From NCBI GenBank assembly GCA_963761035.1, contig CAVXFH010000002.1, positions 2,728,001 through 2,792,000 of the forward strand: a DNA stretch of 64,000 nt, read 5' to 3'. The position numbers were made by a program, and so were the translations under genes. The notes below the pieces were generated by a model. The model was given only the letters and a program-made list of their open reading frames with translations, ran no database searches and had not been told where the DNA came from. This stretch comes from JARRQJ01 sp963761035. GTDB lineage: Bacteria > Pseudomonadota > Gammaproteobacteria > DRLM01. Numbering within the stretch: the first letter of the stretch is position 1; the number at the start of each line of letters is the position of its first letter. This document shows positions 9,806 through 17,690 of this stretch, in pieces.

Positions 9806-9901
9806 ATGGATTTCCTGCATTCCCGGTGCGATGCCATTTTTACGAGAGGGTGCGTAAATGATCGCAATGACGATAAGCGGCGGCGATCAGGGAGAGACAA
9901 T

Positions 9902-9934
9902 ATGGGCGAGGCAAAACCGTTGCCAATGTCGTGA
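9902..9934 (+). other. Ten-codon mini-ORF before the kinase gene
   Basis: An ATG at 9902 has AGGGAG seven bases upstream, an ideal ribosome-binding site, but reads only ten codons (MGEAKPLPMS) to a TGA at 9932-9934. It is in the same frame as the kinase, whose first usable start is the GTG at 9953. It may be a translated leader that couples to the kinase, or chance. Confidence 0.25.
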
Positions 9935-9952
9935 AATCCGGTTGTAATAACC

Positions 9953-11419
9953 GTGACCAGCCCCAAACACACTGCCTCGATGCTCAATACGCCGTATCTT
10001 CGCCCTGTATGGTTGCCGACGGTGGTGACGGGCATCCTGCTGTTGGTGGCGCTCGGCTTGCTGGTGGGCATGTCGTGGCAAAGCCTGCAACGCCTTGACC
10101 CCGTTCAGACACAATTGACGAGCCTCGCCTACTTGCAGCGCACGGCCTTGCATATCGAAGAACTGCTGATAGCCGATCTCACTACGCCGGATGGCGTTGA
10201 TCCGAATTCAGTCCGACAAGTGCGCCAGGAGCTGAACAAGATTCAATCATTGAAATATGAAGTGGAACCGGAAACCACACAGCTTCTGCAGGCGGCCCAG
10301 CTGGCGCTCGGCGCCGTTGATCAGAATCCGCGGGACGCGTTGATCGCCGGCCTCACCTCAATCAGCCATGTGCTGGCCGTTGAGACTCAGGCCCATGAAA
10401 AATTGGTGGCTGAGGCTCGCCGCGATACGGAGCTTGAATTCAGGATCGCGGCGGGGACTTTGGTCGTGCTGCCGCTGGCCGCGTTAATTACCTTGTTTTT
10501 GTTGCGTCGCCGCATTTTCGATCCGATCACCCGATTGGGAACCTTGCTGGATCTGCTGGCGCGTCAGGACTACAGTCCGGCGCCTATGCACGCCATTGAT
10601 CCCATCCTCATGCCCTTATATGAAAATTACAATCGCCTGGTGACGAGACTCGCCGAACTGGAAGAACAAAACCGCGCACGCCGGCAATCCCTGGAGAACC
10701 AGGTGCGGGCCGCAACCCACGCCCTGCTCGAACAGCAGCGCGAGTTGGCCGCCGCGGAACGGTTAGCGGCGGTAGGCGAGGTGGCGGCGGGCCTTGCGCA
10801 TGAGTTGCGCAATCCCTTGGCCGGCGTGCAGATGGCCTTGAACAACCTCAACCGGGAAATCAGCGATCCCGATCATGGCAAACGGCTCGCTCTGGTGAGC
10901 AATGAACTCAATCGCATGACCGGGCTGCTGAGCGGCATGCTCAGCCAGACCCGGCAGGAGCCCGAAGCCCTAAGTGACATTCATCTGGCCTCGGCCGTCG
11001 CGGAACTGCTTACCTTGGTGTCCTATCAGATAAATGCAAATATACGGCTGATTCAGGAGATTCCCGCCGAGCTGAAGTGTCGACTCCCTGCGGCCGGCCT
11101 GCATCAGGCATTGATTAACTTGGTGTTGAACGCGGTGCAGGCCATCGGCGACAAAGCCGGGCGGATTGTCATACGCGCCGCCGCGCAGGGCAGCGAAGTG
11201 CTGCTTTCGGTAGGCGATGACGGTCCCGGATTTCCACAAACCTTGTTGCAGGGCGGTATTCGTCCGTTCGCGAGCGGCCGCGTGGGCGGCACCGGCCTGG
11301 GTCTGGCCATCGTGCAACGTTTCATTCGTGATTTAGGCGGCGTAATGCGCCTCGAAAATCAAACCTCGGGCGGGGCCTGTGTGATAATGATTCTACCTTG
11401 CGAGGCCGACCATGGCTGA
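9953..11419 (+). CDS. Membrane sensor histidine kinase (NtrB-like output)
   Basis: A 488-residue kinase partner of the downstream sigma-54 activator, with which it overlaps by 8 nt. Membrane segments lie at about residues 20-43 and 163-185, enclosing an approximately 115-residue, mostly helical periplasmic domain that I cannot assign. The HisKA box contains the phosphorylated H283 (AHELRNPL), and the ATPase domain shows LVLNAVQAIG, DDGPGFP and GGTGLGLAIV. No clear HAMP motif is seen. The GTG start at 9953 has no strong ribosome-binding site; an ATG at 9980 in the same frame is an alternative. The signal is unknown; the neighbouring Do protease suggests envelope stress. Confidence 0.9.
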   Translation: MTSPKHTASMLNTPYLRPVWLPTVVTGILLLVALGLLVGMSWQSLQRLDPVQTQLTSLAYLQRTALHIEELLIADLTTPDGVDPNSVRQVRQELNKIQSLKYEVEPETTQLLQAAQLALGAVDQNPRDALIAGLTSISHVLAVETQAHEKLVAEARRDTELEFRIAAGTLVVLPLAALITLFLLRRRIFDPITRLGTLLDLLARQDYSPAPMHAIDPILMPLYENYNRLVTRLAELEEQNRARRQSLENQVRAATHALLEQQRELAAAERLAAVGEVAAGLAHELRNPLAGVQMALNNLNREISDPDHGKRLALVSNELNRMTGLLSGMLSQTRQEPEALSDIHLASAVAELLTLVSYQINANIRLIQEIPAELKCRLPAAGLHQALINLVLNAVQAIGDKAGRIVIRAAAQGSEVLLSVGDDGPGFPQTLLQGGIRPFASGRVGGTGLGLAIVQRFIRDLGGVMRLENQTSGGACVIMILPCEADHG

Positions 11420-12806
11420 TTCCCTGCTGATCATCGAAGACGAGAACCTGCTTGGAGCGGAACTGCAACGCTATTACGCCCGCAATGGATGGGATGTGGC
11501 ATGGGCGAAATGCCTCAAGGATGGTGAGCGCTTGCTGCTTAAAGATAGGCTTGATCCTCTTGTGGTGTTGTCCGACATGAATCTCCCGGATGGCAACGGT
11601 CTGGATCTGCTGGAGAAGGTACGGACGCGCGGCCTTGGCGGCGAGTGGATCATCCTTACCGGCTATGGCAGTGTGCCCGATTCGGTTCGGGCGTTGCGCC
11701 TCGGCGCCTTTGACTTTTTGGAAAAACCCTATAAACCGGATCGTCTGGAATTGATTGTCGGCGGTGCGGCGCGCAGTGCCCGGGCGCAACGCCGGCTGAG
11801 CGACGAAATCAATGCACAAGCGCAACGCTATGCGCCGCACAGTTTTGTCGGGCTCAGTGCGGAGGCCGGTATCGTGCGCGAGATGCTGGCCAAGCTCGCC
11901 GCGGTTCCCTTCAGCGTCCTCATCATCACCGGAGAGACGGGGACCGGCAAGGGTCTGGCCGCGCGCATCCTCCATCATGCGGGGCAGCGCGCAACGGGTC
12001 CGCTGGTGGAACTCAATTGCGCGGCGCTGCCCCGCGAATTATTGGAGTCGGAACTGTTCGGTCATGAGGCCGGCGCCTTCACCGGGGCCAAGGGACGGCG
12101 CAGGGGCCTGATGGAGCAGGCCGGCGGGGGCACGCTATTCCTGGATGAGATAGGGGACATGGATCTGGATCTACAGGCCAAATTGCTTAAGGCCATCGAG
12201 GACCGCGCCATTCGTCGTCTGGGAGGTGACCGCGAAATCGCGGTGGATGTACAGCTGATCACCGCCACCAACCACGATCTGCAGCAACGAGTGGCCCAAG
12301 GCGGTTTCCGCGCCGACCTGTATCACCGCTTGAGCGTGTTTCGCCTGGAAATGCCCGCACTGCGCACGCGGAGAGAGGATCTTCGGGAATTGGTGCCGGC
12401 CTTCGTTGCCGAATACAACGTCAAGGCGGGCAAGCGCGTGCGAGTCATTCCCGATGAGGTATGGGAACGGCTGATCGCCCATGATTGGCCGGGCAACGTG
12501 CGCGAGCTGCGCAATGTGGTAGAGCGCTGCGTATTGTTCTCGACCGGCGAGGTGTTTCCCGCGCAGTGGTTGCAACTGGAAGCGAGCCCCGCTTCGGGCG
12601 CGGTCGGCAAGGCGGGGATAGATAACAACCTTCTTTGTCTGCCGCTGGACGGCAGTATGGCCTTGGACGAGATGGATCGTTACATCATCAAGACTGCGTT
12701 GGAAAAATATCACTATAATGTCACCGTCGCCGCCAAGGCCCTTGGCAGCACGCGCGAGACGCTGCGCTATCGCATCCAGAAATACGGCCTAAAACCTCTC
12801 CAGTAG
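11412..12806 (+). CDS. Sigma-54-dependent response regulator (NtrC family)
   Basis: A 464-residue activator with three domains. The receiver has phosphoacceptor D55 (VVLSDMNLPDG). The AAA+ domain has Walker A GETGTGKG at 174-181 and an intact GAFTGA loop at 221-226, which is needed to contact sigma-54. A Fis-type helix-turn-helix lies at the C-terminus (about 420-460, NVTVAAKALGSTRETLRYRIQ). It overlaps the kinase gene by 8 nt, so the two should be translationally coupled. The targets are not known; the near-consensus sigma-54 element at 7571 upstream of the exported protein and protease is the obvious local candidate. NtrC, PilR, GlrR and ZraR cannot be distinguished here. Confidence 0.93.
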   Translation: MADSLLIIEDENLLGAELQRYYARNGWDVAWAKCLKDGERLLLKDRLDPLVVLSDMNLPDGNGLDLLEKVRTRGLGGEWIILTGYGSVPDSVRALRLGAFDFLEKPYKPDRLELIVGGAARSARAQRRLSDEINAQAQRYAPHSFVGLSAEAGIVREMLAKLAAVPFSVLIITGETGTGKGLAARILHHAGQRATGPLVELNCAALPRELLESELFGHEAGAFTGAKGRRRGLMEQAGGGTLFLDEIGDMDLDLQAKLLKAIEDRAIRRLGGDREIAVDVQLITATNHDLQQRVAQGGFRADLYHRLSVFRLEMPALRTRREDLRELVPAFVAEYNVKAGKRVRVIPDEVWERLIAHDWPGNVRELRNVVERCVLFSTGEVFPAQWLQLEASPASGAVGKAGIDNNLLCLPLDGSMALDEMDRYIIKTALEKYHYNVTVAAKALGSTRETLRYRIQKYGLKPLQ

Positions 12807-12872
12807 GTAACTTGACTAAGGTATGATTGACAGCGTCTGCTTTTAGTGTTCGGCTTGCACGGCAGGGCAGCC

Positions 12873-12912
12873 GCCGTCCAGAGACGGCGAAGGAGCCTGA
12901 TCATACCAGGCT
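12873..12912. other. Two tandem perfect hairpins
   Basis: GCCGTC / GACGGC (12873-12888, loop of 4) and AGCCTG / CAGGCT (12894-12912, loop of 7) sit side by side between the response-regulator gene and the 62-residue protein. Neither has a following U-tract. They could be the end of the two-component transcript or a leader of the small gene. Confidence 0.4.
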
Positions 12913-12944
12913 GATCTAAATTCGTGAGGCGAGCGGGAGGCATT

Positions 12945-13133
12945 ATGATCAATCTGGACCTTGATACCCTGGAGCAAAAAACGCTGATAGAGACATTGGA
13001 GAGTTATCTATCCGATCTAAGCGTTGAGATTGCGGATACCGACCGCTTTGAATTTCGCGAAGAGTTGAAGGCAAAGAGAAACGTTTTGAACAAGATTTTG
13101 AGCGCCGTGAAGGGATCCCGCGAAGAAGATTGA
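12945..13133 (+). CDS. Small conserved-looking protein, 62 residues
   Basis: The ATG at 12945 is preceded by GGGAGG at a spacing of about four, and the product is a highly charged helical protein. The core ETLESYLSDLSVEIADTD followed by FREELKAKRNVL is similar to small uncharacterised proteins I recall from proteobacteria, so I consider it real rather than spurious. No signal peptide, membrane segment or cysteine is present, so it is likely cytoplasmic, perhaps a two-helix hairpin acting by protein contacts. Function unknown. It stands 138 nt after the sigma-54 activator in the same direction, with two hairpins between. Confidence 0.7.
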   Translation: MINLDLDTLEQKTLIETLESYLSDLSVEIADTDRFEFREELKAKRNVLNKILSAVKGSREED

Positions 13134-13351
13134 ACTGTTATAGGCGACATGCGCCGCGGCGTCCGCAAGATCATCAATGAGTCCGATTTTATATTCAGAT
13201 CCGCGTTGATAAATGCTTCGCACCATGGCCAAAACGCATTTCGGCGAATGCCGCTACCTTATCCTGAAAACTACGCAAGCGTCATTCCTTCCTCTTGTAA
13301 ATCGAGGGAAATGAATTTGCTTCATCGGACAAACCTGGGAGACGCGAATTT

Positions 13352-15400
13352 ATGACTGTAGCTGTGGGATTGAGTCTGGCGGCGGCGGCCTTGGCCATCG
13401 CTTACGCGGCTTGGTGTGCTGCCTGGGTTTTGCGCCAGGGAACAGGGATGGATGCCTTGCAGGCGCCGTATCTGGCGATTCGCGACGCGGCCCAGGCGTT
13501 CCTGCGCACCCAGTATACAGCCATATTCATGGTCGGCGCGGCGTTTGCGGTTCTCCTCGCGGTCGGACCCCATTTGGGGGTGTTGACCGCCTTGGGGTTC
13601 GTCGTAGGCGGACTGTGCTCCGCGCTCGCCGGCGCGGCGGGAATGTGGGTAGCGGTACGCGCAAACGTCCGTACCGCGGCGGCGGCCGAACAAGGTCTGC
13701 CCAGCGCCTTGCGGGTGGCGGTGCGCTCCGGTTCTGTTACGGGATTTTTGGTGGGTGCGCTGGCCTTGGCCAGTGTCAGCGGTTTCTACCTGCTGTTGGG
13801 GGCGTTGGGCAGTTCAGATATAGCGGAGCTGCAACCCATGGCCGGGCTCGGATTCGGCGCCTCACTGGTCAGTATCTTTGCCCGCCTCGGCGGCGGCATC
13901 TTTACCAAGGCCGCCGATGTCGGCGCGGACCTGGTGGGCAAGATCGAACAGGGGATTCCCGAGGACGATCCGCGAAATCCGGCAGTCATCGCCGACAACG
14001 TCGGGGACAACGTCGGTGATTGCGCCGGCATGGCCGCGGATTTGTTCGAGAGTTATGCCGTTACCTTGATCGCCACCATGCTGGTGGCCGAGTGGCTGAT
14101 GCCGGCGCAGCTAGTCGCGCAGCACTTTCCCCTTGCCTTAGGAGCGGTGGGGCTGGTGGCCGGCATCGTCGGCATGCAAGCGGTACGCTTGGGGAACGAT
14201 ACCCATATTCTTTACGCGCTGTTACGGGGTGTGGTGGCGAGCACCTTACTCGCCGCCATGGGTTTCTATGGCGTCAGCCACTGGCTGATGACGGGATTAG
14301 GAGTAATCACGGCGGGGAAATTGTTCGCGGCGACGCTAGTGGGCCTGGTCATCGCTTTGACGTTGGTGGGTTCCACCATTTACTTCACTTCCAGCAGATT
14401 TTCGCCAGTGCGGCGTATCGCTCATGCCTCCCGCTCCGGACACGCTACCAATATCATCACCGGCCTGGCGGTGGGGATGAAGTCAACGGCTCTGCCGGTA
14501 ATTATCGTTGCCGCGGGCATTATCGTCGTCTACGCACTCGCCGGCATATACGGTATAGCCATAGCAACCTGTGCCATGCTGTCCCTGACGCCGGTAATCG
14601 TAACCATAGACGCCTACGGTCCGGTGACCGACAATGCCGGCGGGATCGCAGAGATGGCGCACCTGGAAGAAAGCGTGCGCAAGGTCACCGACACCCTGGA
14701 CGCCGCGGGCAATACCACCAAGGCGGTTACGAAGTCCTTCGCCATCGGTTCGGCCGGCTTGGCGGCCCTGGCCTTGTTTGGCGCGTTCACCATCGACTTC
14801 GGCATCCATGGCCATGTTTTTGATTTTTCCATCGGCAATCCCTATACCCTGGCGGGCTTATTCCTCGGCGCCTTGCTGCCGTTCCTGTTCAGCGGCTATA
14901 TCCTGGATGCTGTCGGTGTGGCAGCGGGGCACGTAGTGACGGAAGTCAGGGAACAGTTCAAGGCCCATCCAGACATCATGGCGGGAACGCGCCTGCCGGA
15001 TTATGCGCGCACCGTGAGCATACTCACCCGGGAGTCCTTGCGCGGCATGTTGATCCCCGGGTTGATCCCGGTGGCGGCGCCGCTGCTTATCGCCCTGATC
15101 TGGGTACCGTTCGGCCCTCATGGGAGTGCGGTGCTACTCATGGGCGGACTGCTCATCGGCGTCATTATCAGCGGTTATCTGCTGGCGGTATCCATGAGCA
15201 CCGGTGGCGCTGCCTGGGACAATGCCAAGAAATATATCGAGGCCGGCCATGAAGGGGGCAAGGGCTCGCCGGCCCACAATGCCGCGATTACCGGCGACAC
15301 CGTGGGCGATCCTTATAAGGATACGGCGGGCCCCGCCATCAACCCGATGATCAAGGTGATCAATCTGATTGCGCTGTTGCTGGTGCCGTTTCTCGCATAA
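13352..15400 (+). CDS. hppA: Membrane-bound proton-translocating pyrophosphatase, K+-independent type
   Basis: A 682-residue integral membrane enzyme with about 16 membrane helices that couples hydrolysis of pyrophosphate to proton pumping. The catalytic signature DVGADLVGK starts at residue 189 and continues to the DNVGDNVGD acidic motif; a second acidic cluster (GDTVGDPYKDTAGP) lies near the C-terminus. The segment GNTTKA (453-458) has lysine at 457, where potassium-dependent enzymes have alanine, so this should be the K+-independent H+ pump. GGGAG lies ten bases before the ATG. The gene is alone; neighbours give no pathway. It would recover energy from biosynthetic pyrophosphate. Confidence 0.96.
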   Translation: MTVAVGLSLAAAALAIAYAAWCAAWVLRQGTGMDALQAPYLAIRDAAQAFLRTQYTAIFMVGAAFAVLLAVGPHLGVLTALGFVVGGLCSALAGAAGMWVAVRANVRTAAAAEQGLPSALRVAVRSGSVTGFLVGALALASVSGFYLLLGALGSSDIAELQPMAGLGFGASLVSIFARLGGGIFTKAADVGADLVGKIEQGIPEDDPRNPAVIADNVGDNVGDCAGMAADLFESYAVTLIATMLVAEWLMPAQLVAQHFPLALGAVGLVAGIVGMQAVRLGNDTHILYALLRGVVASTLLAAMGFYGVSHWLMTGLGVITAGKLFAATLVGLVIALTLVGSTIYFTSSRFSPVRRIAHASRSGHATNIITGLAVGMKSTALPVIIVAAGIIVVYALAGIYGIAIATCAMLSLTPVIVTIDAYGPVTDNAGGIAEMAHLEESVRKVTDTLDAAGNTTKAVTKSFAIGSAGLAALALFGAFTIDFGIHGHVFDFSIGNPYTLAGLFLGALLPFLFSGYILDAVGVAAGHVVTEVREQFKAHPDIMAGTRLPDYARTVSILTRESLRGMLIPGLIPVAAPLLIALIWVPFGPHGSAVLLMGGLLIGVIISGYLLAVSMSTGGAAWDNAKKYIEAGHEGGKGSPAHNAAITGDTVGDPYKDTAGPAINPMIKVINLIALLLVPFLA

Positions 15401-15469
15401 GGCAGATAAAATAGTATCCGTCTCGCGCAGAGACAAGGCAACATATCAATAATACTTTCCCGGAAACGC

Positions 15470-16396
15470 ATGAACGGCGATAAAATTTCCAGACGAACCT
15501 TCCTCGTCTCCATGGCCGCGGCGGCCGTTGCCGCTTCAGCGCGCAGCGAGGCGCGAGTAGAGCACAACAAGAGCGATATTGGATTGGCATTGGGTGGCGG
15601 TGGCGCCAGGGGCCTGGCGCATGTGCTGATGTTCGAGGTGTTTGATGAACTGGGTGTCAGGCCGCGCAGGATCGCTGGCACCAGCATTGGGGCGATCATG
15701 GGCGCGCTTTACGCATCGGGACTTTCCGCTAAAGAGATCCGGGAACTCATTACCGTGTGGATGAAGACTGAAAGCACGAAATGGTCGCGCGCGGTAGTGA
15801 GCATGAGTATCTTTAAATGGATTGATCTCATCGACCCGGGTCTGGGCAAGGGCGGATTGATCAATACGGAAAAATTCCTGGGATTTCTGCATCAGGCGAT
15901 AAAGCAGACCACCTTTGCGGAACTCAAGATACCCCTCAAGGTCGTTGCAACGGATTTTTGGAAAGGCGAGCAGGTCATTCTCGATAAGGGGGAATTACTG
16001 CCGGCCGTCAAGGCAAGCATGGCCTTGCCCGGGGTCTTCGATCCAGTCGATATCGGCGGCCGTATCTTCATCGATGGCGGCACCGTTAACCCGCTGCCAT
16101 ATGATTTGCTGCTGAGAGAGAGCGGGACCACCGTCGCTATCGATGTCAGCGGCAGCGTAACGGACCGGGTGGGTGAATCGCCCGCCTTTTTTGATACTAT
16201 TTTTCAAACTTTCCATGTTATGGGACAGTCAATTCTCGCCGATAAGTTGCAATTGCGGCGTCCCGATATCTACATCAAACCTGATATCCTGGATATCAAG
16301 GCCCTGGATTTTCTCAAAGCGAATGACATCTATCGTCAGGCAGCGTCGGCCAAGGAGAGGCTGAAGAAAAGTCTCGACAAGATACTGGCGGGATAG
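15470..16396 (+). CDS. Patatin-like phospholipase with Tat-like signal
   Basis: A 308-residue lipid acyl hydrolase. The oxyanion-hole glycines GGGGARG lie at 42-48, the nucleophile elbow GTSIG has Ser72, and the dyad aspartate is D202 in the DGG motif. This is a complete Ser-Asp catalytic set of the patatin / RssA-like family. The N-terminus (SRRTFLVSMAAAAVAASA) has the twin-arginine pattern followed by a hydrophobic stretch, suggesting folded export through Tat, unusual for a family often cytoplasmic or Sec-exported. The ATG at 15470 has no strong ribosome-binding site. The substrate is probably a membrane phospholipid or lysophospholipid. It lies 69 nt after hppA. Confidence 0.88.
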   Translation: MNGDKISRRTFLVSMAAAAVAASARSEARVEHNKSDIGLALGGGGARGLAHVLMFEVFDELGVRPRRIAGTSIGAIMGALYASGLSAKEIRELITVWMKTESTKWSRAVVSMSIFKWIDLIDPGLGKGGLINTEKFLGFLHQAIKQTTFAELKIPLKVVATDFWKGEQVILDKGELLPAVKASMALPGVFDPVDIGGRIFIDGGTVNPLPYDLLLRESGTTVAIDVSGSVTDRVGESPAFFDTIFQTFHVMGQSILADKLQLRRPDIYIKPDILDIKALDFLKANDIYRQAASAKERLKKSLDKILAG

Positions 16397-16474
16397 TGTT
16401 TGTGTTGGCATGCCCACAAGCCCTGAGTAGAAATAAATTTATGCACGCAAAATTACCAATACATGGGAGTCCCT

Positions 16475-17053
16475 ATGGCTGAGGAAGAATTTCATGTTCA
16501 CGGGCTGCATGAGCACGCTGTCGAAGAGCAAGGTTATCATCAAAGGACGGGCCTCGCGCAGTCCATCGCATTGTTCACCGCGATCCTGTCGACCTTCGGC
16601 GCCGCGGTCAGCTACGAAGGCGGCAATACCCAAACCGAGGCGCTGCTGTATAAGAATGAAGCCATACTCAATAAAACCGCAGCCGCGGATCAGTGGGCAT
16701 TCTACCAATCCGCGAGCAATAAAGAGCATCAAATGGAAATGATGCTCGACATTGGTCCTGCGGATAAAAGGCCCCATTATGCCGAGGCGCTTGCCAAGTA
16801 CCAAGCGCAAAAAGAAGAAATTAAATCAAATGCGGAAAAGTTGGAAAAGCAGGCCCAGGAGGCCAATGCGACAAGCAAACACTATGCTAAGCCGCATCAT
16901 AAATTGTCGCAGGCGTTGACCTTCATCCAGATTGCCATTGCATTGGCATCGATAACGGCCTTGACCCGCAAACGCTGGTTATTGTTTGTAGGCGGACTAG
17001 CCGCGATGATTGGTGTGGCGTATATGATCTTTGGCTTTATTGAGTTGCAATAG
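16475..17053 (+). CDS. DUF4337 family membrane protein
   Basis: A 192-residue protein with a His/Glu-rich N-terminus (FHVHGLHEHAVEEQ), one membrane segment near residues 25-43, a long charged helical middle (about 60-140, likely coiled coil) and two C-terminal membrane helices (about 146-166 and 169-190). This layout, with the NKTAAADQWAFYQ segment, is that of DUF4337 proteins, whose function is unknown. TGGGAG lies five bases before the ATG at 16475, so I prefer it to the in-frame ATG at 16463. The histidine-rich tail could bind a metal, which is speculation. Confidence 0.8.
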   Translation: MAEEEFHVHGLHEHAVEEQGYHQRTGLAQSIALFTAILSTFGAAVSYEGGNTQTEALLYKNEAILNKTAAADQWAFYQSASNKEHQMEMMLDIGPADKRPHYAEALAKYQAQKEEIKSNAEKLEKQAQEANATSKHYAKPHHKLSQALTFIQIAIALASITALTRKRWLLFVGGLAAMIGVAYMIFGFIELQ

Positions 17054-17084
17054 CGCCCATTTGGACGAGACATAATACCAGCGC

Positions 17085-17528
17085 CTAGATCATCAAGAGA
17101 GCCGCCGCCACGCGCCGGCCATCTCCCATAAGGATGTTGTAGGTGCGGCAGGCGGCGGCAGTGTTCATTACCTCAAAGCCGATGCCGGCCGCCGCCAAGG
17201 GTGCGACTATGGATGAGGCGGGCCACTGCAAGCTTGCGCCCGCTCCCAGCAATACGATCTCCGGCGCCAGCTCCACCAATATTGCCATGTGCGACGGGTC
17301 CAGTTTTTCAAAGGATTGAGGTGTCCAGTTTCGCAGCAGGCGGGTTGGGGTAATGATGGCGCTGTGGCGGAGTATTTCCTGGCGCACGCGGGAGGCTTCC
17401 GGACCAATAGCATCTAAGGCCTCAGGAGCGGGATCTGCCGCGCCTTGGGGAATAGTGACGGTAATCGTGCCGGGACCATAGGCGCGGATGGCGTATTGGT
17501 CGCGGTTGATTTCCAGGTTGAATTGCAT
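17085..17528 (-). CDS. Mth938-like (DUF498) domain protein
   Basis: A 147-residue single-domain cytoplasmic protein of the Mth938/Xcc1710-like family, a small alpha/beta fold of unknown biochemical role whose eukaryotic relatives include the complex I assembly factor NDUFAF3. The core APEIVLLGAGASLQWP followed by a segment ending in MNTAAACRTYNILMGDGRRVAAALL matches that family. I use the first ATG (17528); the frame is open further upstream to a TTG at 17594, which would add 22 atypical residues. It is divergent from alaC across about 160 nt. Confidence 0.82.
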   Translation of the reverse strand: MQFNLEINRDQYAIRAYGPGTITVTIPQGAADPAPEALDAIGPEASRVRQEILRHSAIITPTRLLRNWTPQSFEKLDPSHMAILVELAPEIVLLGAGASLQWPASSIVAPLAAAGIGFEVMNTAAACRTYNILMGDGRRVAAALLMI

Positions 17529-17614
17529 GATTTGGGTGAAATTGTGAAAGAGCGGATTCGGTCTCTTTTTACCTTGGATGCCGCCGCGGCGCAAGCCTGG
17601 GGAGTGTCACTCGA

Positions 17615-17643
17615 TTGACAGGGTTTTTAGCGCCGGGTAATGT
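17615..17643 (+). promoter_or_regulatory. Candidate sigma-70 promoter for alaC
   Basis: A perfect -35 hexamer TTGACA at 17615-17620 is followed 17 bases later by TAATGT, a poor -10 (three of six). The start of transcription would fall about 40 nt before the alaC ATG. The -35 is convincing, the -10 is not. Confidence 0.35.
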
Positions 17644-17690
17644 GTCAGCTTCGGCGCGCCCAAGCTGGCGCTTTGTTTATGTTTTGAGAG

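Noticed and set aside
13149..13355. 68-codon plus-strand frame before hppA
   Set aside because: No convincing ribosome-binding site, unusual composition, and it overlaps the hppA start; it is more likely the hppA leader.
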